From: Myrica gale
Lineage: Eukaryota > Streptophyta > Magnoliopsida > Fagales > Myricaceae
DNA: 64,000 bases
NCBI GenBank assembly: GCA_963930655.1
Contig: OZ005607.1
Span: 21,402,374-21,466,373, forward strand
Direction of reading: 5' to 3'
The first letter of the stretch is position 1, and each line of letters opens with the position of its first letter. The position numbers were made by a program, and so were the translations under genes. The notes beneath the pieces are model-generated. The model worked only from the letters and a program-made list of their open reading frames with translations. It had not been told where the DNA came from and did not search any database. Below are positions 35,957 to 48,600 of this stretch, piece by piece.

Positions 35957-38885
35957 TAATAATCGTTATGCTCTAAACTCTATTCATTCAAATATTTGTT
36001 TTAGATTATCTTCTATAATATTTTTTATATTTATATTTATTATAAGAACAAAAAATTAACAATTAATAACTAACATCACAGTATTTTAATATGTAAATAA
36101 GAACCAATAATTCCTTCTTTTGTGGTCTGATATGTTCTTGGATTTGTGATGTGTCAAACTCGATCAAAAATTCTATTCGTCAATTGGGCCGACTTCATAG
36201 TTAGAACCAATAATTCCTTTTTATGTTCCTGGATTTCTGATTTGTCAAACTCGGCCCAAAGTTATATCCCTCAATTGGGCCGTCTTCCCCCCAGTTCATT
36301 GAGGAATCTGCGCTCAAATGGGCTGGATATTAGTTTGGGCAGGGCCCTGTGAATCACGTGATACAAGCATGATGTGTGATGTAACCCGACCTCTCCCTAA
36401 GCTTCCAGCTTTAGGTTATCTATATAATTAGATTGGGACCAACAAATTTGAAAACTTCCCCTTTGCTACCATGAAAACGTTAAAAATATATATATTTTTC
36501 ATGGCCCTGCCAAACAAAATTCTGAAATATCTCTTGCAGTCCCTTATGAGTCAAGAAAAAGTTCCTAAAAATCTCCATTTGTCCCAATTAATTTTAAAAG
36601 ATGTTCTTCTTGGTCCCTCTTAAAAATCTGATAATAATCCTGAAGATATTCAAAATTTTAAAACTCTATTATAACCTTCAAAAACTGAAAAATAGGTATA
36701 TGTAATTTTTTTAGAAATACTTGGACTGTTAAGCCGGTTCAAGCATCTAGAGTTTGTCGTTGCACTCTTAGTCCAGTTAGTGAATTTTCCGACGTCAGCA
36801 GGTCAGATATGTCCAAGCTCGACGCACCAAATGTAATGAATTTCTCTCCTTATTTTTTTAAAATATAGAGATTTATTTTAACTCAAAATTTTTATATCAA
36901 AACATTTTAAAATAACAATATATAGTAGAGTAACATCGGCTTCTCTCCGAAAACAATATGAATTGTTTTTATTGCAGGAAAAGAATCATATACAATTCAT
37001 TACTTTGCACTACCATAAATGCCTTCATGCACGTACGGCCTTTAGATGAATGAATATCTTGGTTTTATTTGTTTTCCATCTTAATTAATATATATAGTTA
37101 TTATTTTCTGTATATTTCCGACACATATCAAAGGTTCATAAGCAATGAACGAAATAGCAAAAAACAAAAGGTACAAAAACAAAACAGAAGTTAGACATCA
37201 TAATATTACTTGGTTTTATTGGTAAAAAAAATCCTCTAATTATAACATAAATAAGGATTCATATCCGTCTATTTAATTTATGTAGTCATGTGTTTTTTTT
37301 TTTTGCATATTCTGTCTGAACTGCTAGTTTTATTAATTCAAAATTCTTTGTTTACTTGATGGCTAATAACGGTTGGGCCATATAAGGCCTTGCATTCAAC
37401 TTGGAGTCCATTTATCATCAAATATTTTGACAACAAAGTGTGAAGGAATACGGTCATGCATTATATAATATGATTCTTGAACCCCTTGATCACGGGACTG
37501 GGATCTCAGCAAATTACTACACGGACGGTGGCACCCACAAAACTAAGGTAGAAATCCAATAATTCAAGCACAGAAATATGTAACAGATCATCAGCCTCCC
37601 TATTCCTCTCCATCAATCTCTGATCATTATCCTTCCTAATTTCTCTTCCGATGGTCTAATTTAGAAAGAGACAGACATAACACATAGGCCCTAACACATT
37701 CCTTAATGTTACCTTATTAATTATGAGCTATATGGGTCCTACAGTATTAAATATATATTGTGTCAACCTCTTTCTAAATTGGAGAAGTATCAAATTTGAG
37801 GGGATCTCTCTCACAAATTTCAGTTCCCTCCTGATTTCCTCTCGAGATTCCAGATTAAACCCCAAACATCTAACTTTTATACTTATACAAGGGTATTTTC
37901 ATAATTATACAAAAACAATGGTGGACTATATCTTATATTAAAGTATAACACATACCAGAATTCTCTACAATTGTTGTACTTGAAAATTGTATGATATAAT
38001 TTTGAGAGAGACATAACACAACAAGTATTAAATATACATCAAAAAGTGTAAACGAGACATACATTACCCGAAGTTTAATTATTACATACCACATTATATA
38101 ATACATGACCCGCATGTTGTGCTTACGGTACAATTCAATTATATAAATGGATGTACAATCTAAAACAAATCAAACTAAAAATAACAAGAATAGTACTAGC
38201 TATTAGATCGATCGAGATGATTGTGGTTCCATCTCTTTAGGTGTAGAAGTCTTAATAGCCAAGTCCAAGTCAATTATCCCAACTCCTAGTTAATGATCAT
38301 TCGTGAGTGAAACAAAGCTTTTCCAACCTTTGGTACGTAGTTAAAGACTATTTTATCTCTGTAGGCAATGATGAAAAATTTAGACTAAGCGACAATGTGC
38401 AGGGACAGTTTTTGATCAAATTTCAAAGGAGAAATAGTAAATTAAAGTAATAAAGTCTAAAATGAAAAAAATTATATTCCACTTTGCAATTCTCCTGTTT
38501 GACATTTTAGACCTCGTTCGGTAGTCACCCATTAGAATCTCAACTGCTCAAAACTGCCGTTCGTGATGAGATAGAAGGGAGACTCGGTCCTGGTCAATGG
38601 GGCAGCCGGGGATATGTCTTTGATCTAATACCAAATTCTACATTAGTTTGTTGTGGATTGTCATCGAACCCCAATATAAGTTTTTGACAATGGTACAGTC
38701 GTACAGATCTCATGATGTTCATTAATTTGTCCTCAGCTACGATTGACCCGATCCTATGATGTTTGTTTAATTTATTTTGTCAATATCTCCTTAGCTTTTC
38801 ACCCTGAAACAAGGAGAGTAATCACGGGATTGTTGAAAAAGAATGTACTAGGAATGTAAATTATATTTGCAAGTAATCCCCGCCA
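35957..38885. other. Intergenic, no gene recognised; one tandem duplication
   Basis: About 36100-36290 is a diverged head-to-tail duplication: GAACCAATAATTCCTT, TCAAACTCG and CAATTGGGCCG occur twice about 100 bp apart. The rest is AT-rich with scattered chance ORFs up to 72 codons, none with a recognisable domain. Confidence 0.5.
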
Positions 38886-38886
38886 G

Positions 38887-39020
38887 ACTACGGTGGTGTT
38901 TGCAAACCAAAGTTTTGAGATAAAAATTGGTGAAAAATGAAGAGATTGATGATTTGATGGATGTGAGAGATTATTTTATAATTATTTTATTAGAACAAAA
39001 TTGGGGACGCAAACATGCCA
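38887..39020. mobile_element. Probable short MITE
   Basis: GGTGGTGTTTGCAAACC at the left is roughly inverted at the right as GGACGCAAACATGCCA. Between them is the GATTTGATGGATGTGAGAGA and TTATTTTATTAGA core that also appears inside the CACTA element at about 9400-9450. Short, and of uncertain superfamily. Confidence 0.45.
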
Positions 39021-40131
39021 TCTAAATTGTTCAGTTGTAGATCCTAAATAATGTCTCTGAATTGGACCATTTCAATTCAGGCTGCAAATTATACAGAGAG
39101 GATCATGATCACTTAACTAACCAAGTTGATAGAGAGCCTATGAAAAAAAGTCAAAGTAAAGAGTCCAGGACGCTACCTAAAGAAGGGTCGAGCTATATAG
39201 TCTATTAAACCCAGTCCCACAAGAAGTATAAGGATAAAAGGTTGGTGGATGCTAATGTGTTTTTATGCTTGCTCTAGAGAACATTATTAATTTGAGATCT
39301 ATATCGAAGACAACATATATAAACCTCAATTAATACCACATGGAGAATCAGTCATATCACAAGAGAGCTAGACAGACACAACTTGTGGGCTCTATGACAT
39401 TCATTAATGCTAGCTATCTGTATTAATTATGAGGTAATGTGGGTCCTACATCATTCAATATATAATGTACTATTTTTCTCTCTGTCAATTGGATGATCCA
39501 ATGGGAGCAGCAAATTGGAGAGAATTTTAATTAAATATCCTATATAGAGTTGAGAATAAAATGGTTGAAATTTAAAATTATAGTCAATATTATTAATGAA
39601 TCAATTTGGAAAACAAAAACAAAACAAAACAAAAACAAAATTTACAGATCATGTCCACCACTTAATTCTATTAAAAACGCTAGGTCATTGGATGATGAAG
39701 ATACCCTCTTTCTCTGGGTAGGTGGTTCACTTGAACATCTACTACTCTAAATGCATTAATATATATGTAGGTGCCTTTTGGCCGGGTCCAAGTATATGGT
39801 GGGATGTTAGAATCACAACCATTGCCGGATTATATAGTACTTGACAGTTCTAGGAGGACTTGACGAAGAACGTACGAGGATATATTAAAGTCAAGTAAAT
39901 GGTGATAGATCAAGGTAGTGCGCCTGAGTGATTTATATACGTACGTATCTTTGATCTGTAAAAGCTTTTCTGAGTTAATTTCCAAAGGGTAGATCAGCTC
40001 CCCTATTTTTGTCAATATCAGCTGCTGCTGCTTCTATATGCGTCTACTATCTTCTGTTGTGTTCTTCATGCGCAATTGTCACGATATCAGCTTCCATGGA
40101 ATTCCTTTATTGGTGGCCGGACTTGCGCTTT

Positions 40132-40305
40132 TAGGTGGCGTTTGAGTGGTTTTGGACACGATTAAAAAACATTACAAAATAATCTATTTCTCTTCTATCA
40201 AATTATTATTTTTCATTATAATATATTCATTCAAATTTTCTCTCTCTTCACTTTATTTTCACCAACTCTCATACCTTAAAATTTTAACAATCAAACACCA
40301 TAATA
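40132..40305. mobile_element. MITE of the GTTTG-ended family
   Basis: The left end GGTGGCGTTTGAGTGG is inverted at the right as AACAATCAAACACCATAA. The core (ATAATATATTCATTCAAATT, CTCTCTCTTCACTTT) closely matches the MITE at 16325-16562, indicating one family. Target duplications were not resolved. Confidence 0.65.
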
Positions 40306-40528
40306 TATCCTTAGCCCATATATCCCAAATCCAGGGACGAAGCCAGAATTTATCCTTAAGCGAAGCCAAATATAATTTTTGCTTGAAATTAAAAAATCCT
40401 AAAAGCGTAGGCAATAACTAAAATATTCAAATTTTCATTATAATCAAAATAAGCAACAAGCCAACAAGTAGAAGTCAAAATTTCATCAACTAAATTAACA
40501 CATCAATACTAAAACCTTCTGCAATTTA

Positions 40529-40688
40529 TGTGATACCCCGAATCTCACATGGAGTCAAGTCTCACATTGAGACCTTACAAGGTTGAACTGAGCTTTATAA
40601 TGATCCAAAGGGCTTAAAGAACAACCTTCACTAGTCCTTTTAAATTCATAGCACAGATGTGACTAGTGCTTATCCTTGGGTCGTTACA
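40529..40688 (+). mobile_element. 160-bp solo LTR of a small LTR element
   Basis: The block begins TGTGATACCCCGAATCTCAC, ends GGGTCGTTACA, and is flanked by the perfect 5-bp duplication ATTTA (40524-40528, 40689-40693). TG...CA ends with a 5-bp duplication are the signature of an LTR left after recombination between two LTRs. A diverged copy of the same family lies inverted at 42490-42662. It lies just beyond the C-terminal end of a hAT transposase remnant. Confidence 0.82.
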
Positions 40689-40693
40689 ATTTA

Positions 40694-41345
40694 TTTCTCA
40701 ATGTAAACAACAAGATAATCTGCAAGAAAGTCATCTTCCATCTTATTTCGAAGTCTTGTCTTGACAATTTTCATCGCTGAAAAAGCTCGTTCAATAGTTG
40801 CAGTTGAAACTGGAAGAGTTAAACTTCGAGAATTGCCTGAGCAGCCTGTAACTCAGCATTACGTTTGCAAGAAGCTCCAATACTATTAACAATGAAGCTT
40901 AACTTCGAGAACAAATGATGAACAACAATAACTGCTCTCGATGATGCAATTAGAGCTAATTGGAGCCTATGTGCCAAGCAATGTACATAATATGCGTATG
41001 GACAATCTTGAAGAAATAAAGCTTGTAAACCATTACACTCACCTCACATATTACTCACGCCTCATATCCTTGGCCTCAAATATTCTGAACGTTGAAGTTG
41101 TGATAAGATAGAAAACTAGATATCTCATTCTTGAGAGTTGAGGCATTAGTATCCTTTACATGCACGATGTCCATAAAATGCTCCTTTATAAATCCTTCTT
41201 TGTCAATAAATCTCAAAACAATAGTCATTTGCTCTCGTTTGGACTTGTCTCAAGCTTCATCAACAAGGATACAAAACTTTGCATCTCCAATTTCATCACG
41301 AATTGCATTTCGTACATTTCTTGCAAAAATATACAAAATCTCTTT
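40694..41345 (-). pseudogene. hAT transposase remnant (TTF-type/DUF4371-like)
   Basis: Minus-strand reading across several frames gives, in order, HFMDIVHVKDTNASTLKNEI, GECNGLQALFLQDCPYAYYV followed by HCLAHRLQLALIASS, then VSTATIERAFSAMKIVKTRL and MEDDFLADYLVVYIEKE. The HCLAHRLQLAL motif and the ERAFSAMKIVKTRLR dimerisation block are typical of TTF-type zinc-finger hAT transposases. Internal frame breaks are present and the N-terminal zinc finger is missing. GGGACGAAGCCAGAATTT at about 40333 may be the element's right end, but the matching left end was not found. Confidence 0.75.
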
Positions 41346-42489
41346 TTGAGCCAAATGTTTTTGTCTGATCAAAAAATGTTTAGGGTCAAGTATCTATAGA
41401 AGCCTTATATACTAAAAGAATGAATTTATACAATATATATCTCAATCTATCAGCGATATCTCGAACCGCCAAATTCATCACAGTTAACCTTCAAATAATT
41501 AATTACCAAAATTCATTAATGTTCGACCTTAAGTAAAATTCAATCATCAAAGTTATGTTGTATGTGTTATAAATATAAATGGGTCATGCATGAGACACGA
41601 GTTTGATAATCGGATCTTATTTGATAATGCATATTGATAAATTTTAGTGGTTTAATAACTTAATATGACAAACTTGCTAATTACACTTATCTCATAGTTC
41701 ATAGTGCAAAACGAACTTTTCCCTAGAATTCTTGTAGAAAATGATTTGACTTGACTTGTACGAGCCCCCGTAGTCTTCAAAATCCGCTCATCAAAGAATT
41801 TAGGAGTCCGGATATGAAATTAAAAATACTTTCATTAGTTGATTTAACCTCATATTTTGAAAATATATAACGCTGTCGCCTTGATTGGTTATGTTGACGT
41901 AAAAGGGAGGAAACAAGAATATTAATGATTCAGTGGCCTGGAACGTCTCGAGTCTCCGCCGGTCAACTGTGACCATGTAGAATGATGGGCATCCTCCTAT
42001 ATCAGAAACATGTAGTAATGATTTCCGAACGGAATTTTGCTAGTCAATTCAACTTAAGCAGACGAATACCGACGTAAATGAATTCCAAAATTACGGCCAA
42101 ACAGCAAAAATACAGTAAATCCTTCATTTTTGAAAAGAAATAAATAAATAAAAAATGAGAATAATTCTCAATTAGAATAAAATTAGTGACTTAAATAAAA
42201 ATCTGGACTATGAGCAGTCAAAATTAGGACAGATCAGTTATATAAAAACATTAAAAATTTTCAAAACCCATGTATAAAGAAGGGGTTATTTGAATTAATA
42301 AATTTTTTCGTTGTCCTCAATTTTCAAGTTGAGGTGTCCCGTGTGAGTAAAACTTCGAATATATAGAACCCCTCTCATGTAGTTTTATATACGCATAAAT
42401 ATTGGTTTCTCAATTACTCACTCGAGCTAGGGGAAAAAATAAAATAAAACTTCTTTTGTAGAAAAAAAATTAAGAATGCAACATTTAGA
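41346..42489. other. Intergenic, no gene recognised
   Basis: AT-rich DNA without a supportable exon, RNA gene or bounded element. Confidence 0.5.
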
Positions 42490-42662
42490 TTATAGCTCCT
42501 GCTTTGACTTCAAAATGACTAGTTAAGGTTTTTTTAAGCTCTTTAGATTATTATAAAATCAAGTTCAACTTAATTATAAGGTCTCAATGTGAGATGACTT
42601 TTATATAACTTATCTCTAATTTATGTTCTTGTCACATTTTGTGTGGGATTCAAGATATCGCA
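42490..42662 (-). mobile_element. Diverged inverted copy of the 40529 solo-LTR family
   Basis: Read on the minus strand, it starts TGCGATATCTTGAATCCCAC and continues CTCACATTGAGACCTTA and AGTTGAACTTGATTTTATAA. This parallels the LTR at 40529-40688 along its length, with an extra block of about 45 bp near the start. The far end is degraded. No target duplication is visible. Confidence 0.6.
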
Positions 42663-44938
42663 CTACACGCGTCCAAAGGTTTTATGTACATTCCTAAGCC
42701 AATTGCAATGGGCTCCCTACCTACTCCTAGTTTTTTTCTGGGCAGGGCACTGTTAATTAAACATTGCTTCTAAAAAATGATAAGAATGTCATCATAGTTA
42801 ATGAGTATTAATTTTTAGTTAATTATGTTTGCATTTTATGTTAATGATCTTAAAACATTTAATTTACTCCCTAAATTGTTGCTTTTTTATGCTTCCATCA
42901 TACACAATCAGACCCTTTCCAGGCTTTCCTAGCCTTGCTAGCTAGAAAGAAAAAGAAAAAAAAAAAGGTGAACAATCCCTAGACAAAAGTTGTATCTAAT
43001 CAAGTACTAGTCTATTATAAGGTACCTAAAGCTATGGGATTTTTCTTTCATGTATTCAAAAAGTATTTTTGTCGCGGGCGATAATTTCACAACTTTGTCC
43101 TTGGAAAAGAGGCCCTGAAGAGCTAAAATTTATACAAGACAGGCCTCGACAAGGAATTTTTGTCTAAAATCTTCTTCATTAGTTGAAACTATATGCTTAA
43201 TTACGAGGTTATACAAATTATTAGATGTGACAATGTGACATTAATTAATTTTATAATTTTGGCAGATCGCCTAGAATTATATTTCGTATAGTAATTAATC
43301 ATCTATTGATTCACTGAATCTTTCTAAGTTAACGTCTAATATATGTCTTTATTTCTCTAATATTTCGTTAGATGTCTACATTAACGGCTTAATTTCTCTT
43401 TTATATATCATAATGGACTTGACTTATATATTGTTTTGGACGAAACAAACATTCTCCCGCAATCACCGGTCCAAGAGAAGTTTATTAATCGAGCTTCTTC
43501 TTCTATAGCTGTATAGCTAACTCAACAGGATCATTACAACTAAGCCCTTCTTGATTGATGTTGAAATGAGGTCTCCAACTGTGGAAGGTGACACATTTGT
43601 TTGAGTACGTACGTATTGAATTAGGTTCTTGTTAATCTTTTTTATTTTGGGGTAACGAGAAAAATCCTATGTTCAAGGCTTTATGGGAGTAGGACCGAGC
43701 TAGGTGACGTGGGAAAATCTCAGATACTTGGGTATTGTCTCACACCTCAAGCATCAGGTAAGTCAAAGGATTCACATCTTAGCCGACATCGTCGAGAACA
43801 TACCACTTGCTAGTCGAGGCGGCCTCTAAAGACTTACTCTTGTAGAGCTTAAAGTAACCACAGACTTGTGGTGGAAGGTAATAATTGGTCAGATAACTTA
43901 CCGAAGAAATTGAGTGAACCACAGAAAATAATATAATTTTATATATAAGAGAACATATGACTCGGACTCCTGAATGGGGATAGGAACGTCTGGGTCGTGA
44001 GTTAAGGTGAACATGAAGAACATGACCAAAGTGTGTCTCGTAATTTGTCAAGGGATTGAAGTTTAGCTGGGTTTTCTGTTCGGTCTTCTCCCACTACCTC
44101 CTTTTTCTCTGCAATCACAAGGAAGGGCGTAAGGCTTAATGCATTTCTAGATCGAGTACAGCTAATTATCTGGATTACTTTCTTCTTTCTTTCTTTCTTT
44201 TGGTTTTTTTCTCAATATTTATCCTTGATTAATTTTTTTTTTCAATTTTAGAGACAAAAAGAGTAAGGGAGATATCAGGTGTTGGACCCTCTACTTGGAC
44301 ATGATCATAGGACGTTAGCACCTTATCTGTTAAGGATCAGTCAGGAGAGGCCTGAAAGGATACGCGGATCCACAAGAATATCTTCTTTCGAGATAAGCCG
44401 AGTCATAAACTTATTCTTAAATCTCAACCTCGATAGATTCCAATATATACCTCAAATATAAATCTGATCAAATCAATGGTAAACTTCAGATAATTCCCTC
44501 GTATATATATATATATATATAAGTGGATTTTCTAGACTTCTGTCGACCATTGTTTTTAATTACAATAATTTACATATTGCTATGTTAGTGTTTATCATCA
44601 CAATTATAACAACATAATTATGTTAATTTACTACTTTCTATTTATCATATTAAGTCCTTTTTATTAAAAATTACAAATGCTGAAATATATGACTAGATTT
44701 CAACCATCAAAATTGAACATAACGGATAATATTTATAAAGTTATATAATATAAAACTACCACTTATCTTAAAAGGTTAATAAGAAAAAGATATATTTTAT
44801 TATTTAAATTATATTCTCTCTATAGATTTCTTAACGTCACGAGCATTTCAACTTCGTGTGTCTCAACTTAGAATTTTATATTCTTAATATAATTTTCAAT
44901 TTTAATAGCCAACTAAATCTTCCTGAATATTTTAAGTG
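42663..44938. other. Intergenic, no gene recognised
   Basis: Chance ORFs up to 90 codons (for example 43779-44051 minus) show no domain. Simple repeats include CTTT repeats (about 44182-44200) and a TA run (about 44504-44521). Nothing further is supportable. Confidence 0.5.
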
Positions 44939-45540
44939 AAAAATATATTTTTCGCCCATTGACTTTATATGGGGTATTGGCACTTTTCACCCCATAATAT
45001 TGATTTAGTGACATTTTGCCCCTTAACTACCACCTACTTACAGGCTACACCCTAACATCAGGATTTTAGTAATTTTGGACAGAAAAGCGTGCACATGGCA
45101 AGCACTTGACTCATGGTGACATTTTATGCCCCTTTACCCATTGAGAAGATTAATGAAGAGACTGCAAGAAGAATAAAGAGCAAAATGAGAATTTTTAAAA
45201 GGTTTCTAACCTGTTATGTTCACTCGTACAAGAAGGGTAAAAAGGTTGTGAAATGTCACCAAATTGGTAATATGGAGTGCAAAGTGTCAATATCCCAATA
45301 GTTAGAGGGCAAAAAGTGTATTTTTTTCTCAATTGGTAAAAGGGGCAAAAAATATTACCATGAGTCAAGTGTCTGTCACGTGCACACCTCTTCATCCAAA
45401 ATAACAGAAAATCCTAACGTCGGGATGCAATCTATAAATAGGTGATTGTTAGGAGGCGAAATGTCACCAAATCAATAATATAGGGTGCAAAGTATCAATA
45501 CCCTTATAATCAGTAAGTGAAAAGTGTATTTTTTTTTCAA
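44939..45540. mobile_element. Foldback element with inverted arms of about 220 bp
   Basis: The left arm (44939-45150) and the inverted right arm (about 45320-45540) share GATTTAGTGACATTTTGCCC, TTAGGATTTT, GCACATGGCAAGCACTTGAC and TGGTGACATTTTATGCCCCT in matching order with moderate divergence. A second copy of the right terminal part (GTGAAATGTCACCAAATTGG followed by AAAAAGTGTATTTTT) lies inside at about 45248-45330. This suggests nested insertion or duplication. Long arms with an AT-rich tip suit a Mutator-like MITE. No ORF with a recognisable product. Confidence 0.75.
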
Positions 45541-46188
45541 ATTTTAATTTTAATCGCTCTCTTCAAATTTTATTAGTACAAGGCGATGGACTAGATGTTA
45601 AGTCAATTTTCTTGAACCTTTTTAATATTTTAATCTAATAATGTGAAAAAGTGTATATACAGTTTTTGTAGCACTAGAGCATGCATTACTAGCAAAGCTT
45701 CAAATGAAATCCTTGTGCATATATCCACAAGTACGAATGGTTGAAAAGAGTAATCTAAAAAAGAGAGAGAAGGGGCGGCGACGCGTTTGATGATCTCCTG
45801 AAGATCCGGTGAGTAGATCATCTTGTCGGGGAGTTTTCCGAGAACTTACAAAAGTGCCCCCACGAGAGAAAGAGTTTTATGCATGATTTCTGCAATTGGG
45901 TTCACCTTTTGTTGTTTGTCCAAAAGATTAGACGCTTACTTCACGGACACTTCTAATGTGGGGTACTTAATTCACCTTTTGTTGATCATTGATACATCAT
46001 TTTCACTCTCCGCGTCTTGTGCTTAACCTCCTAACTTTTACACGGTTCCTATCTGCTAAAGATTTAAATAATGAAATTTACATTTTTTTAACTGAAAATT
46101 TTTTGGACGGTGAGGTAGATTCATCCCATTTTAATTAAACAAATATTACTGTGAAATGAATTCATCCCATTTTAATTAAACAAATATT

Positions 46189-46443
46189 CCTTGGCGGTGT
46201 TATTGTCGGGTCTTTGGACCCCTTTAGAATCTACGGATCTTTGCATCCGTCTTGTTGAGGCCTGAATGACCATTTGGAATCTGGCCTTTATGGCCTTGAG
46301 ATGTATCGCCGGTAGGGCTTTAAGTGCTGTTGTTTTCAATTGTAAGCTTATATTCTTTGTATCCAGCCTTACAGGGCTGTCTGTATTCAGCACTGGTGTA
46401 AGTTTTCCTGTGAAATGAATTTCACGTTTGCTTAGAAAAAAAA
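46189..46443 (+). mobile_element. 5'-truncated LINE-type retroposon with poly(A) tail
   Basis: The fragment, unlike its AT-rich surroundings, ends in an A run and is flanked by the 11-bp duplication AAACAAATATT (46178-46188 and 46444-46454). Poly(A) with a target duplication of variable length is the mark of LINE-mediated insertion. It contains TATCGCCGGTAGGGCTT and CCAGCCTTACAGGGCTGT, resembling 3' ends of plant L1 elements. No reverse transcriptase part remains. Confidence 0.75.
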
Positions 46444-46590
46444 AAACAAATATTACATGTGTTTAGACTTTCCGGTAAGGAGAAGTATTATAGGCTTCTA
46501 TTTGAATTTCACGTTTGCTTAGAAAAAAAATTAAACAAATATTACATGTGTTTAGACTTTCCGGTAAGGAGAAGTATTATAGGCTTTTAT
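46417..46590. repeat. Tandem duplication of about 87 bp across the retroposon tail
   Basis: GAATTTCACGTTTGCTTAG, the A run, and ACATGTGTTTAGACTTTCCG occur twice in tandem (from 46417 and from 46504), nearly identical. The duplication includes the end of the retroposon and its target site, so it happened after insertion and recently. Confidence 0.85.
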
Positions 46591-47792
46591 TTGAATAATA
46601 ATATTGACTTATTCCTAACAACTTAAATTTTTAGGATAAACAATAGATTTTCAAGTCGATCTATCAATTGCTCATAAGATGGACCGGTTGACATGCATCT
46701 TAGTTTTAGCTTAAGATATAATTGAAGTCGCAAGAATCAATTTTTGAAAAAAAAAACCATGCATTTTGTATACCCAAATTAAAATGTAGATCTCAATTTG
46801 ACTATCAAGATTTATCAAGTTTTTATTTTTTATTTTTTACTCATTTTAAGAGGACACACCTTGATGAATTGTGATAGTTTGATGGCGTACATTTAATATA
46901 ATGAACTTGTTAGTTTTGACCCAAAATAACTTTAGTCATGTAGTTTTGCAACATAAAATAATATTTTGTGGTCAATTTTTTCAATATCTCAAAATAGAAG
47001 GAGTTTCGACTTACCCGAGAGAAGTGTTATAAAATATAATTTAAATAATAAAATTGATTTATTCCTATCAACCTAAAATTTTAGAATAAGTAATAGATTC
47101 ACACGTCTCTTAATTGCTCAATAATGGACCGTTGATATACATCTGTTTCAGCCTAAGAGATAAATTGGAGTCGCAAAAACCATTGTGTATCCCCAAATTA
47201 GAAGGTATATCTCAATTTGGAGTGCACTCTACTCAGTTGCCTCAGTACAACCAAAATTTATTAATACACACTTTCTAATAGTATCTAACTATCAAGATAT
47301 ATAACACATGTAGGTGGAAACCCCTTTTGTTCCAGAGAGACTGCTCCTTCTCTCTAGAACCATCTTACCTCTTTGCTTGAAAAACCCCCTTCCCAATTTT
47401 TTCTGTTGTGGGGAGGAGACTCCTCCCCTCCTCCCTCTCCGGTCCCTTTGGCTGGTTCGTGGTCACTCTCGTAGGATCCACCATATTGTAGGGTCTTTTC
47501 ATCTGTTTAAGTTTTTCCGCTGGCCTTCTTGCTTATTTTTCTATTATATATTGGTTGTATTATTCTCAATTATTAATATAATACTTCAGTTGCCTAGAAA
47601 AAAAAAACAAGCAAGATTGTATCACCTTTCTTATTTTTCATCCATTTTAAGAGGGCTCACTTTGACAATTTCTGATAATTTGAGAGTTTAATATAATGAA
47701 CTTGTTAGTTTTGACCCAAAATATATAACTTTAGTATTGTAGTTTTGTAATATAAAAAAATATATATTACGGCCAATTTTTCAATATCTCTT
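46555..47792. repeat. Old tandem segmental duplication (A 46555-46990, B 47008-47792)
   Basis: Copy A and copy B share, in order, TAATA.TATTGA.TTATTCCTA, CAATTGCTCA, AAATTAGAAGG-like and ATCTCAATTTG blocks, then CATTTTAAGAGG, TTTAATATAATGAACTTGTT followed by AGTTTTGACCCAAAATA, and CAATTTTTCAATATCTC. Copy B is longer because a retroposon of about 300 bp (47312-47607) sits inside it. Divergence is substantial, so the duplication is old. Confidence 0.75.
47312..47607 (+). mobile_element. Truncated poly(A) retroposon inside copy B
   Basis: A block of about 295 bp absent from the sister copy ends in A10 (47598-47607). It carries CAGAGAGACTGCTCC and GGGAGGAGACTCCTCCCC. Flanks CAAGATATATA and CAAGATTGTAT may be a partly decayed target duplication. 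A stop-free stretch of 125 codons crosses it but has no recognisable domain. Probably the 3' end of a LINE. Confidence 0.6.
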
Positions 47793-48600
47793 CGGACATG
47801 TTTCAAGTAAATGAGAAATATTGCTTTTTATTTGAAAGAGTTGTAAGTCGTACTACGTAGTATACCTTCCTTTGAAATGTTTACGAGGCTGCAGGTTGAA
47901 GAAACTGGCCGTACGTGTTGCATCAAGGACGTACGACGAGAAATTCCAGAGGAGAATTAGCTAATTATATATGGAATATTAATCGCAAACTTCGGATACT
48001 CTTGAGAATTTGAATATTATATACTTGCATACGTACGATATGTGCACCTTTACATATATCAGGTTTGGGAGAAATTGTACTACACTTATGGTGTCTTCAA
48101 TTCCATATATGTTCCATTTTTTTATTTGAGGGTAAGTATACTCGGCATCAAAGTAAAATAAATTATTGTCTAACTGATATAATACTATATGTTTAAGCAT
48201 ATGTTTAAGATCAAACAACACAGTATCTGAACGTAACATCCAGAATCTCAAAGCAGACGCCTCAAAAGAGTCAATATTATTAATAAATAACGTGGCGGTA
48301 TTAGAGTTTGAGATGTCATAGAATGTGACAAACACGCTAATTCCGCAGCTTATATTGAAATTTATGTTGCAGACCGCATCATACATACAAACATATCAGC
48401 ATCTCTGCTTATAAAATAGTAATCTATGGAAGTTGAACTGCATTCTGCATAATTAAACCACTATTTAAGACTTTTTCTCACCGTACTTCATTTTGGTTCC
48501 ATTCAATATTATTTTTTTCTCCTTTTAGATATTGACCAATGTTCCTCTTTTTTGTTGAGGACACCTAGTACTCAATGTCAATGTATTATCTGAAATATGT
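47793..48600. other. Upstream flank of the WIP gene, no gene recognised
   Basis: The stretch holds a 135-codon minus-strand ORF (48386-47979). It is very rich in Ile, Phe, Tyr and Asn, as expected of chance reading of AT-rich DNA, and shows no domain. The WIP promoter must lie at its right end, but no single convincing TATA box was identified. Confidence 0.45.

Noticed and set aside
47314..47691. 125-codon plus-strand ORF
   Set aside because: It lies across a truncated retroposon and its A-tail; no protein family recognised.
47979..48386. 135-codon minus-strand ORF
   Set aside because: Composition (Ile, Phe, Tyr, Asn) is that of AT-rich random sequence, with no domain, no homology recognised and no promoter or splice context.
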